64,000 nt of DNA from positions 89,079-153,078 of the forward strand of contig DCHR01000018.1 of NCBI GenBank assembly GCA_002315375.1. Reading direction: 5' to 3'. Each line of letters opens with the position of its first letter. Position 1 is the first letter of the stretch. Both the position numbers and the translations under genes were made by a program. Of the stretch, positions 43,262 through 50,628 are shown piece after piece. Origin of the DNA: Treponema sp. UBA1747. Lineage in GTDB: Bacteria; Spirochaetota; Spirochaetia; Treponematales; Treponemataceae. The notes under the pieces were generated by a model. It saw only the letters and a list, made by a program, of their open reading frames with translations, made no database searches and was not told the origin of the DNA.

Positions 43262-44133
43262 TGATTTCGCATATGAACCCTTTCAAACTTTTTACAGAAA
43301 AGAAAAAGTCTTCTGAAAATAACCGTCATGCAAAACGCCAGTGGAAGAAGCATAACAGAAAACTGAGCTTTTCCAATTCGGTTCTTGCACTTGCTCTTGT
43401 ATTCCTTTTTGTTCCTCTGTTTGTAATTATTTTTTATTCTTTCAATGAGGCAAAGGATTCAACCTTTACCAGATTCAGCTTTATCTGGTATGAAAAACTG
43501 ATTTTCGACTCTAAACCTCTCTGGCAGGCTTTGTGGAATTCCCTTATTGTTGCAGTTACTTCATCGCTGGTTGCTACAATAATCGGAACTCTGGCTGCTA
43601 TTGGTATCAAATGGTATCAGTTCAAGGGACGTAACTTTATTCAGGCTATCAGCTTCCTGCCAATGGTTCTTCCTGAAGTTATTATGGGTGTTTCCATGCT
43701 TATTTTCTTCAGTGCCATAAAGCTTTCTCTGGGATTGTTTACTATTTTTATTGCTCATACAACCTTCTGTCTGCCATTTGTTTACCTTATGGTAAGTGCT
43801 CGTGTAGATGAATTTGATTATTCAATCATCGAAGCAAGCCATGACCTGGGAGCCAATGAAAAACAGACTCTGTTCAAGGTAATTATTCCTGCAATTATGC
43901 CTGGTGTAATTTCTGGTTTTATGATGAGCATTACAATGTCTCTGGAAGATTACGTTATCACTGCTCTTGTATCCGGACCTGGAAGTACAACTCTTCCTCT
44001 TTACGTTTACAGTATGATTCGTTTCGGTGTAAGCCCTGTAATCAACGCCCTGAGTTTTGTACTTATCCTGATTATCTGTTTTTTCACAATTATTCTTCGC
44101 AAAAGTCTCAAATCTTTTGCTGCAAGCAAATAA
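43261..44133 (+). CDS. potC: Spermidine/putrescine ABC transporter permease PotC
   Basis: 290 residues with six membrane helices. The EAA loop reads EASHDLGANEKQTLFKVIIPAIMPGVI, typical of PotC. The first 45 residues are strongly basic and cytoplasmic. Coupled to potB by TAATG overlap. Confidence 0.93.
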   Translation: MISHMNPFKLFTEKKKSSENNRHAKRQWKKHNRKLSFSNSVLALALVFLFVPLFVIIFYSFNEAKDSTFTRFSFIWYEKLIFDSKPLWQALWNSLIVAVTSSLVATIIGTLAAIGIKWYQFKGRNFIQAISFLPMVLPEVIMGVSMLIFFSAIKLSLGLFTIFIAHTTFCLPFVYLMVSARVDEFDYSIIEASHDLGANEKQTLFKVIIPAIMPGVISGFMMSITMSLEDYVITALVSGPGSTTLPLYVYSMIRFGVSPVINALSFVLILIICFFTIILRKSLKSFAASK

Positions 44134-44163
44134 AATCTACTTTTTTTTAGGGGGATGTTTTTT

Positions 44164-45216
44164 ATGAAAAAAAATGTCACACGTGTATTGTTCGCTGCTG
44201 TTCTTGCAGCAGTTGGTCTTGGTTTCGTTTCCTGCGGAGGAGACGATAATACTCTTTATCTCTACAACTGGACATATTACACTCCTGATGAAGTTCTCCG
44301 TGACTTTGAAAAAGAATTTAATTGTACTGTAAAAGTAGACAGCTATGCTTCAAACGAAGAAATGTATGCCAAACTTCGTGCCGGTGCAAAAGGGTATGAT
44401 ATTGTAGTTCCTTCACAGGACTATGCAAGTATCATGATTGCTCAGGGTATGCTTCAGCCTTTGGATCAGGCAAAAATGACAAATAAGAAAAACCTGAATC
44501 CAAAATGTCTGGAAAAAATGACCTTTGATCCAAATCTTGAATACTGTATGCCTTATTATTTCGGTGCTGCCGGTGTTTCTGTAAACAAATTAAAGGTTCC
44601 GGATGGAAATTATGACCGTTCATGGAATATCTTTGGTGATTCCCGCTTTAAGGGGCATGCAACTATGATGGATGACATGCGTGAAGTTTTAGGTGATGCT
44701 CTGGCAACTCAGGGAAAAAGTGTTAATTCACTTGATGATGCAGAACTCAAAGCTGCATCGGACCTTGTTTCAAAAACCTGGAAACCAAATCTCGTTAAAT
44801 TCGATGCAGAAAGTTTTGGTAAATCATTTGCTTCAGGGGACTTCTGGCTTTGTCAGGGATACGCAGAAGTAATTTTCGGGGAAGTTCCGGAAGATAAATG
44901 GTCAGAAACTATCGATTTCTTTATTCCTCAGGATGGTGGTCCTGCATATCTGGACAGTATGTGTATTCTTAAAGGTGCAAAACATGCAGAACTTGCAAAT
45001 GAATTCATCAACTATATTCATCGTCCTGAAGTTTATGCAAAATTCCTGGATGCCTTCCATTTCCCATGTTTCGTAAACCTTCCTGCAAGCAGTTATGTAA
45101 AAACAACACCGATGTATGAAGCTTCAATGATGGATAACTGCGAACTGAAAAATGACCTTGGAGAAGGACTTGATAAATACAATACTCTCTGGCAGGACAT
45201 TCGCTTCGGAGACTAA
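44164..45216 (+). CDS. potD: Spermidine/putrescine-binding lipoprotein
   Basis: 350 residues. The start is the ATG at 44164, with AGGGGG 9 nt upstream; the in-frame ATG at 44155 overlaps that site. Lipobox FVSC near residue 26. The mature protein has family motifs LYLYNWTYYTPDEVL, FNCTVKVDSYASNEEMYAKL, YDIVVPSQDY and DGGPAYLDSMCILKGAKH. It delivers polyamines to PotBC. Last gene of the operon; a strong terminator follows. Confidence 0.95.
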   Translation: MKKNVTRVLFAAVLAAVGLGFVSCGGDDNTLYLYNWTYYTPDEVLRDFEKEFNCTVKVDSYASNEEMYAKLRAGAKGYDIVVPSQDYASIMIAQGMLQPLDQAKMTNKKNLNPKCLEKMTFDPNLEYCMPYYFGAAGVSVNKLKVPDGNYDRSWNIFGDSRFKGHATMMDDMREVLGDALATQGKSVNSLDDAELKAASDLVSKTWKPNLVKFDAESFGKSFASGDFWLCQGYAEVIFGEVPEDKWSETIDFFIPQDGGPAYLDSMCILKGAKHAELANEFINYIHRPEVYAKFLDAFHFPCFVNLPASSYVKTTPMYEASMMDNCELKNDLGEGLDKYNTLWQDIRFGD

Positions 45217-45253
45217 AAATAACAGCTGACAGCAGTCCGCTGTCTGTTTCCAT

Positions 45254-45293
45254 AAAAACTTCTTCCAGATTTATCTGGAAGAAGTTTTTTTTT
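45254..45293 (+). terminator. potABCD terminator
   Basis: A 16-bp perfect stem (45254-45269 with 45274-45289), TTTA loop and T tract. A separate small hairpin GACAGC/GCTGTC lies at 45228-45244. Confidence 0.93.
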
Positions 45294-45333
45294 GTTTTTT
45301 CATTTTTTGCAGAAAAAAATCTATATATAAGGC

Positions 45334-46959
45334 ATGGCAGAAATCGAAAAATTCAGTTCTGAAGAAATTGATTACGAAACAGATCTGGTTGCGGGAACTG
45401 CTTTCCGTAATTTCGGGATTAAATATCTTTTCCCCTGGCAGAGAATGGTAATTGCAAATATTCTTGAAGCTTTTGATATCCGGGTGCATCCTGGTAGTTC
45501 AGAAAAAAATCCTGACAAAGGGTTCTTTGAAAGCGAAGATTCCTTTGTCCGTGGAAAGCAGATTGTCCTACTGCCTACCGGAGCCGGTAAATCTCTATGC
45601 TTTCTTGTTCCCGCAGTTCTCCTTCCGGGAGTAACAATGGTGATTTATCCCTTGCTTGCCCTTATGACTGACCAGTACCGGAGAATGACCGAAGGTTCTC
45701 TGAAGGCGGTCATTTTCCGCGGGGGACAGAGTAAGGAAGAACGTGAAGACAGCTTTGAAAAGTTGAAATCAGGAGAGGCGCGGGTTATTATTGCAAATCC
45801 GGAAGTTCTTCAGAATAAAGATCTTCTGGAAAAGATTAAAGAAATCGGAATCAGTCATATAGCTATTGATGAGGCTCATTGTGTGTCGGAATGGGGAGAC
45901 AGCTTCAGACCTTCATATCTGGAACTTGGAAATGTGCTTCAGTATCTGGCTCCTCCTGTAATAACTGCCTTTACGGCCACAGCATCTCCATCGGTTTTAT
46001 CCAGAATTTCCGAGATCCTTTTTAATGGCGAAGCTCATGTGCTTAGAAGTGAAGCGGACAGACCTAATATTCATTATTTTGTCAGGAATACAGCGGCCAA
46101 AAAGAAAGAGGCTCTTCTTATGGCGCAGAAGGAACTGAGACCCCTGATAATTTTCTGCGGTACAAGAAACAGAACGGAAGAAATGAGCCGGGAATTGAAT
46201 GCCTGCTTCGGTAACGGTTTTTCTAAATTTTACCATGCGGGCCTTGAAAAAGAAGAAAAGGACGAAATAGAAAAATGGTTCTTTGATTCTGAAGACGGGG
46301 TTCTTTGTGCAACCTGTGCTTACGGCATGGGCGTCGATAAGAAAAATATTCATACCGTAATTCATCTGGATCCGCCCCAGACAGCAGAGGCTTACATTCA
46401 GGAAGCCGGAAGAGGAGGAAGGGACGGCAGTATTGCAAAGGCAATTCTTTTATGGAGTCTTGAGGATTCTCTCAGAACCTCGGGGTACAAAAATGGGAGC
46501 CGGGAAGCCGCCTTACGGGAATTTGCAGAAACCAGGGATTGCAGGCGGCAGGTTCTGCTTGATGCCCTCGGGGCTGAAAAGGCTGCCTGTGCCGGTTGTG
46601 ATTTATGTATCAGCAGGGAAGAATTGAAAAAAACTGATAAGTTGACGGGGGTTGAAAAATGGAAAATTTCTAAAAGAAACCGTGAAAATCCTTCGGATTA
46701 TCAGCTGGCCCTTGATATAGTCAGAAAAGGAAAACATTTTTATACCCGGGAAAGTCTGGAAAGTGAACTTTTTTTCAGAATGAATAGAGAATCAGTGAAG
46801 GTTTTCGGAAAGAAAACATGGACACATTCTGATGTGCAGGATATAGTCTATAACCTGGAAATCGGTGGAAAAATAAAAAAAGACAGGTTTCTCTGGAAGA
46901 ATTTCTATTCTGTTTCTTCAGCTGACCCCTCAGTTTCAGTTCCTTCTTCGCCTTCCTGA
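45334..46959 (+). CDS. RecQ-family ATP-dependent DNA helicase
   Basis: 541 residues. Motifs in order: Walker A LLPTGAGKS, Ia-like IYPLLALMTDQ, IDEAHCVSEWG (DEAH box), TAFTATASP, IFCGTRNRTEEM and QEAGRGGRDG. A RecQ-type zinc site (CRRQ...CAGCDLC) follows. There is no HRDC domain, and the first 70 residues hold an insertion before motif I not found in standard RecQ, so a RecQ paralogue is safer than RecQ itself. TATATA (45322-45327) lies 6 nt before the ATG and there is no useful Shine-Dalgarno. The 3' end overlaps the convergent small membrane protein gene by 55 bp. Confidence 0.88.
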   Translation: MAEIEKFSSEEIDYETDLVAGTAFRNFGIKYLFPWQRMVIANILEAFDIRVHPGSSEKNPDKGFFESEDSFVRGKQIVLLPTGAGKSLCFLVPAVLLPGVTMVIYPLLALMTDQYRRMTEGSLKAVIFRGGQSKEEREDSFEKLKSGEARVIIANPEVLQNKDLLEKIKEIGISHIAIDEAHCVSEWGDSFRPSYLELGNVLQYLAPPVITAFTATASPSVLSRISEILFNGEAHVLRSEADRPNIHYFVRNTAAKKKEALLMAQKELRPLIIFCGTRNRTEEMSRELNACFGNGFSKFYHAGLEKEEKDEIEKWFFDSEDGVLCATCAYGMGVDKKNIHTVIHLDPPQTAEAYIQEAGRGGRDGSIAKAILLWSLEDSLRTSGYKNGSREAALREFAETRDCRRQVLLDALGAEKAACAGCDLCISREELKKTDKLTGVEKWKISKRNRENPSDYQLALDIVRKGKHFYTRESLESELFFRMNRESVKVFGKKTWTHSDVQDIVYNLEIGGKIKKDRFLWKNFYSVSSADPSVSVPSSPS

Positions 46960-47144
46960 GCAGGAGCCGGCTGACTTACTACAATTATGTTCTTCTTTTT
47001 CTTCTGTTTGCGAGGTTTCTTTGTATAATTTGCAATTCCTCCGGCAATTATCAGAACCAGAATAAAGCCGACAAAAGTGATGATAACTCTATAATCGGTG
47101 AGAACATTTTTTAAAAGAGGTAGTTGGGCCAGTAATGCTTTCAT
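46905..47144 (-). CDS. Small single-helix membrane protein
   Basis: 79 residues: a short N-terminal segment, one membrane helix (about 22-42), a strongly basic patch (KKPRKQKKKK) and an acidic Glu/Thr-rich tail. Function unknown. The basic patch after the helix predicts a cytoplasmic C-terminus. The 3' end overlaps recQ-like coding sequence by 55 bp on the other strand; both proteins end in low-complexity tails there. GATAAA lies 6 nt before the ATG and no Shine-Dalgarno is seen. The membrane-protein pattern makes it likely real. Confidence 0.65.
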   Translation of the reverse strand: MKALLAQLPLLKNVLTDYRVIITFVGFILVLIIAGGIANYTKKPRKQKKKKNIIVVSQPAPAQEGEEGTETEGSAEETE

Positions 47145-47235
47145 ATTTGTTTTATCGGTAAGAATAAAGTATTACTTCACGCAAAAATGCAGTAAATATA
47201 ATGTTCAAAACCCTTGATTCTGATATACTTTTCAT

Positions 47236-47868
47236 ATGATTGGAATTGTTGATTACAATGCCGGCAACATTACCAGTGTTGAACGTGCTTTAAAAAGTCT
47301 GGGAATAGAATATATTCTTTCAAAAAATCCAGCTGATTTGAAGAATTGCGATAAATTGATTTTCCCGGGAGTGGGAGACGCCGCTTATGCAATGCAGCAG
47401 CTTAAAGAAACCGGTTTTGATGTTTTTCTCAAGAACTGGGCTGCTGACGGAAAGCCTCTTCTTGGAATATGTCTGGGAAGTCAGATTATTTTTGATTTTT
47501 CTGAGGAAGGCGATACAGCCTGTCTTGGTTTAATTAAAGGAAAAATCCGTCATTTTGACCACCTTCTTTCAGAAGATGAAAAGAAAATAAACAAAATTCC
47601 ACATATGGGATGGAATAACCTTACCCGGAAAAACGGCGGCTGTTATATCTTTGATCAGGTGCCTGAAGCTTCAGATTTTTATTTTGTTCATTCCTACGTA
47701 ATCTGTCCTGAAGAGGATTCTGTAATCAAAGCTTATGCTGACTACGGAGTTCAGGTTCCTGCAGTAGTTCAGAGTGGCAGTGTTGTAGCCTGTCAGTTCC
47801 ATCCTGAAAAATCAGGTGAACCAGGGCTTCAGATTCTCAAGAACTTCTGTGGAGGTGCATCATGTTAA
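47236..47868 (+). CDS. hisH: Imidazole glycerol phosphate synthase, glutaminase subunit
   Basis: 210 residues. Class I glutamine amidotransferase with IVDYNAGNITSV, FPGVGDAAYAM, the nucleophile Cys in GICLGSQ, and the His/Glu pair in CQFHPEKSGEPG. With HisF it makes imidazole glycerol phosphate and AICAR for histidine synthesis. TATACT (47224-47229) ends 6 nt before the ATG with no Shine-Dalgarno, so it is likely leaderless. Overlaps hisF by 7 bp. No other histidine gene is nearby. Confidence 0.94.
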   Translation: MIGIVDYNAGNITSVERALKSLGIEYILSKNPADLKNCDKLIFPGVGDAAYAMQQLKETGFDVFLKNWAADGKPLLGICLGSQIIFDFSEEGDTACLGLIKGKIRHFDHLLSEDEKKINKIPHMGWNNLTRKNGGCYIFDQVPEASDFYFVHSYVICPEEDSVIKAYADYGVQVPAVVQSGSVVACQFHPEKSGEPGLQILKNFCGGASC

Positions 47869-48623
47869 AAAAGAGAGTCATTGTCTGTCTTGATGTAAAA
47901 GACGGACGCACAACAAAAGGAGTTAAATTCCAGAATAACATCGATATTGGGGATCCTGTTGAAATGGCGGCAGAATACTACCGCCAGGGAGTAGATGAAC
48001 TGGTATTTTATGATATTATCGCTTCTGCCCGTGGACGCGGTCCTATTCTGGATCTTATTTCAAAGGTTGCTTCCCAGGTTTTTATTCCTTTCTGCGTAGG
48101 CGGAGGAATCAATACTATTGAAGATATCAGGGAAACAATTCTTGCCGGCGCAGAAAAAGTTTCTCTGAACAGTCCTGCAGTAAAAAATCCTTCACTGATT
48201 ACAGAAGGAGCCCGTATTTTCGGAAACCAGTGCATTGTTCTTGGTATGGATGTTCGTAAAGATCCTACGAAACCAAGCGGATATGGTACAACAATTCACG
48301 GCGGCCGTGTTGATACAGGTCTTGATGCTCTGGAATGGGCAAAAAAAGGTGTAAGCCTTGGAGCCGGCGAAATCGTTCTGAATTCAATGGATGCTGACGG
48401 AATGAAAACCGGGTATGATATTGAACTGACAAAAATGATTGCAGAAGCAGTTCCTGTACCTGTTATTGCCAGTGGCGGTGGTGGAACTCCACAACATCTG
48501 GCAGATGTTCTTACAGAAGGGAAGGCTGATGCTGCCCTTATTGCTTCCATGGTTCATTCAATGGGCTATACAGTTGGTGGAATTAAGGCTGATCTTCGCA
48601 AAAGTGGAGTTGCCGTCAGATAA
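47862..48623 (+). CDS. hisF: Imidazole glycerol phosphate synthase, cyclase subunit
   Basis: 253 residues of the phosphate-binding barrel. Catalytic Asp in VCLDVKDGR near residue 11; phosphate sites CVGGGINT and ASGGGGTPQH; second catalytic Asp in LNSMDADGMKTGYD. Its start overlaps hisH. A nested pair of inverted repeats at the 3' end (48601-48608 with 48640-48647; inner arms 48618-48625 and 48629-48636) may end or protect the transcript. Confidence 0.95.
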   Translation: MLKKRVIVCLDVKDGRTTKGVKFQNNIDIGDPVEMAAEYYRQGVDELVFYDIIASARGRGPILDLISKVASQVFIPFCVGGGINTIEDIRETILAGAEKVSLNSPAVKNPSLITEGARIFGNQCIVLGMDVRKDPTKPSGYGTTIHGGRVDTGLDALEWAKKGVSLGAGEIVLNSMDADGMKTGYDIELTKMIAEAVPVPVIASGGGGTPQHLADVLTEGKADAALIASMVHSMGYTVGGIKADLRKSGVAVR

Positions 48624-48684
48624 TTTACAATTATCTCTTTCCACTTTACAATATTAAAACCATATTTTCAGGAGAAAAATAAAT

Positions 48685-48933
48685 ATGTTTGCATTAATCG
48701 TTGGAGTTATTTTCATTGCTTTTACTGTATTTGCAGTTCTTCCTGCATGTCCTTTGAACTGGGGAATGGATGTAATTAATTTCCTTAAGGGAAGTCTTCC
48801 TGTTTTTGCTGCATTTGTTGGTCTTATTTGTGTATTCATTGGTGTTGCAGATATTAAAGACAAGAACGAAGCTAAAAAAGAAGCACAGATGGAAGCTAAA
48901 GCTGAAGAATCTCAGAATTCAGCTTCTGAGTAA
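48685..48933 (+). CDS. Small two-helix membrane protein
   Basis: 82 residues with two membrane helices (about 1-22 and 35-55) and a charged, Lys/Glu/Ala-rich C-terminal tail likely in the cytoplasm. GGAG lies 9 nt before the ATG. Function unknown. Separated from hisF by 61 bp containing hairpins; the rplM promoter begins one base after its stop. Confidence 0.7.
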   Translation: MFALIVGVIFIAFTVFAVLPACPLNWGMDVINFLKGSLPVFAAFVGLICVFIGVADIKDKNEAKKEAQMEAKAEESQNSASE

Positions 48934-48963
48934 TTGACATAAAGGGCATAAAAATTATATATT
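48934..48963 (+). promoter_or_regulatory. rplM-rpsI promoter
   Basis: Consensus TTGACA (48934-48939), an 18-bp spacer and TATATT (48958-48963) lead into a roughly 110-nt leader before rplM. Confidence 0.75.
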
Positions 48964-48976
48964 TTATTACCCCGTA

Positions 48977-49005
48977 TTAATTTGCGACTGCTCATCGCGA
49001 ATTAA
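48977..49005 (+). promoter_or_regulatory. Leader hairpin before rplM
   Basis: An 11-bp stem with one G-U pair (48977-48987 with 48995-49005) and a 7-nt loop lies at the start of the rplM leader. Ribosomal protein leaders often bind their own product (L13 leaders are known in other bacteria), so autoregulation is possible. Confidence 0.45.
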
Positions 49006-49081
49006 GTGACAAAGAATCAGATGCAAAGATTCCGCGGCACACAAACAAATTAAACTATAATTTAAGGGATATAGGTATATC

Positions 49082-49510
49082 ATGAAAACCATTTTCGTTA
49101 AAGAATACGAACAGGCTCGCAAATGGTACGTTATTGACGCAGCCGGAAAACCAATGGGACGTGTAGCTGCAAAAGTAGCTGCTGTTGTTCGCGGAAAAGA
49201 AAAAGCCACATTTGCAAAGAACCAGAACTGTGGTGACTATGTTGTAATTATCAATGCAGACAAAGTTGCTGTTTCTGGTGGAAAAGAAACAAAGAAGATT
49301 TATTATCATCACACAGGTTTCGTTGGTGGACTTCGTGCACAGACATTTGAAAAACTGAATGAAAAACACCCTGGTGATCCACTCAAACTGGCTATCGCTG
49401 GAATGCTTCCACACGGACGTCTTGGACGCGCTATGATGGACAATGTAAAAATCTATGCTGGTGCAGATCATCCACATACAGCACAGAATCCACAGCCACT
49501 GGAAGTGTAA
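49082..49510 (+). CDS. rplM: Ribosomal protein L13 (uL13)
   Basis: 142 residues, the normal length. Conserved sequence includes KWYVIDAAGKPMGRVA, NQNCGDYVVIINADKV, KIYYHHTGFVGGLR and GMLPHGRLGRAMMDNVKIYAG. Large-subunit assembly protein. AAGGGA lies 13 nt upstream, rather far, and the long leader may control translation. rpsI follows 13 bp later. Confidence 0.97.
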   Translation: MKTIFVKEYEQARKWYVIDAAGKPMGRVAAKVAAVVRGKEKATFAKNQNCGDYVVIINADKVAVSGGKETKKIYYHHTGFVGGLRAQTFEKLNEKHPGDPLKLAIAGMLPHGRLGRAMMDNVKIYAGADHPHTAQNPQPLEV

Positions 49511-49523
49511 TTAGGAGTTTGTT

Positions 49524-49913
49524 ATGGTAAAAAATATTGCTATTGGTACAGGTAGAAGAAAGACAGCTGTTGCCCGCGTATTCCTTCGCGAAGGCTCAGG
49601 AAAAATCGTTGTAAACGGAAAAGAAGTAAAAGAATACTTCTCTGACGAACAGGTTCAGGTTCTCCGTCAGCCACTCGTTGTAACATCAAACGAAAGCAAA
49701 TTCGACATCCTCATCAACGTATGTGGTGGTGGTATGAACGGACAGGCTGCTGCATGTCTTCACGGAATCTCACGTGCTCTTACACAGTACGATCCAGATG
49801 CACACACAGCTCTTAAAGCTAACGGATATCTTACTCGCGACTCTCGTATGGTTGAACGTAAGAAGTACGGACAGAAAGGTGCTCGTCGCCGCTTCCAGTT
49901 CTCAAAACGCTAG
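49524..49913 (+). CDS. rpsI: Ribosomal protein S9 (uS9)
   Basis: 129 residues, with GTGRRKTAVARVFLREG at the N-terminus, the GGGMNGQAAACLHGISRAL segment and the basic C-terminal tail ending GARRRFQFSKR that reaches the P-site tRNA. AGGAG lies 6 nt before the ATG. Operon partner of rplM, as in most bacteria. Confidence 0.97.
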   Translation: MVKNIAIGTGRRKTAVARVFLREGSGKIVVNGKEVKEYFSDEQVQVLRQPLVVTSNESKFDILINVCGGGMNGQAAACLHGISRALTQYDPDAHTALKANGYLTRDSRMVERKKYGQKGARRRFQFSKR

Positions 49914-49955
49914 TTTTTGGACTTTTTATTATGCAGTTTCGGCTGCATAAAATAC

Positions 49956-49994
49956 AATCCGCGTTGTTCCTTTGGACGATGCGGATTTTTTTTT
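49956..49994 (+). terminator. rpsI terminator
   Basis: AATCCGC ... GCGGATT stem extended inward by a GTTCC/GGAC pairing, followed by nine Ts. A preceding hairpin TTATGCAG/CTGCATAA (49929-49950) has no U tract. The T run lies upstream of the recX -10 box. Confidence 0.85.
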
Positions 49995-50007
49995 GTATAT
50001 TTAAGAT

Positions 50008-50628
50008 ATGGAAATTCTTTCAAGTGAAAAAATGTCCTCGGGAATCTATAAGGTAAGCTCTGCTGATTGCGGTGTTTTTTATATGCGGCCGGTTTATCTT
50101 AAGACGTTGTCTGAAAAGGATTTTCTTGAGAATTATGAATTTAACGCTGATGTATCCCAGGAAATTATTGATGCCGGTTTGATTACAGCCGCTGAATGTA
50201 AAGCCGTTGATTATCTGGCCAGGTCTGAACAGAGCCGTTCCGGTTTGTTCAAAAAACTGATTGATAAAGGCTATGACAGGGATTTTGTTAATCCGGCTTT
50301 GGATTATCTGGAGAGTGTAAAATATCTTTCAGATGAAAGATACTGCCGGTCCTGGTTGAATACCAGAAAAATCAATCATTTTGAAGGAAGACAAAAGCTG
50401 CTTTCAGAGCTTCTTGGGCGGGGAATTCCTAAGGAAACAGCAGGGAATGCCCTTGATGAATTCTTTCTGGAAAACGATGAAAACCTTATTGCGGAAAAAT
50501 GTTACCTTAAACTGGTAAAACGGGGAAAATCGGGGGAGAAACTGATTTCTGCGTTAATGCAGCAGGGATTTTCTTATAAAGTGGCTTCCAGTCTTGAAAA
50601 AAATAACGGGAAAATCGATCCCGAATAA
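50008..50628 (+). CDS. recX: RecX-family regulatory protein
   Basis: 206 residues. Three-helix RecX modules are visible: CKAVDYLARSEQSRSGLFKKLIDKGYD, then VKYLSDERYCRSWLNTRKINHFEGRQKLLSELLGRGI, then the C-terminal third module (KCYLKLVKRGKSGEKLISALMQQGF). RecX binds RecA filaments and modulates recombination; no recA is in the window. TATATT (49996-50001) ends 6 nt before the ATG with no Shine-Dalgarno. Its stop abuts the stop of the convergent histidine kinase gene. Confidence 0.85.
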   Translation: MEILSSEKMSSGIYKVSSADCGVFYMRPVYLKTLSEKDFLENYEFNADVSQEIIDAGLITAAECKAVDYLARSEQSRSGLFKKLIDKGYDRDFVNPALDYLESVKYLSDERYCRSWLNTRKINHFEGRQKLLSELLGRGIPKETAGNALDEFFLENDENLIAEKCYLKLVKRGKSGEKLISALMQQGFSYKVASSLEKNNGKIDPE

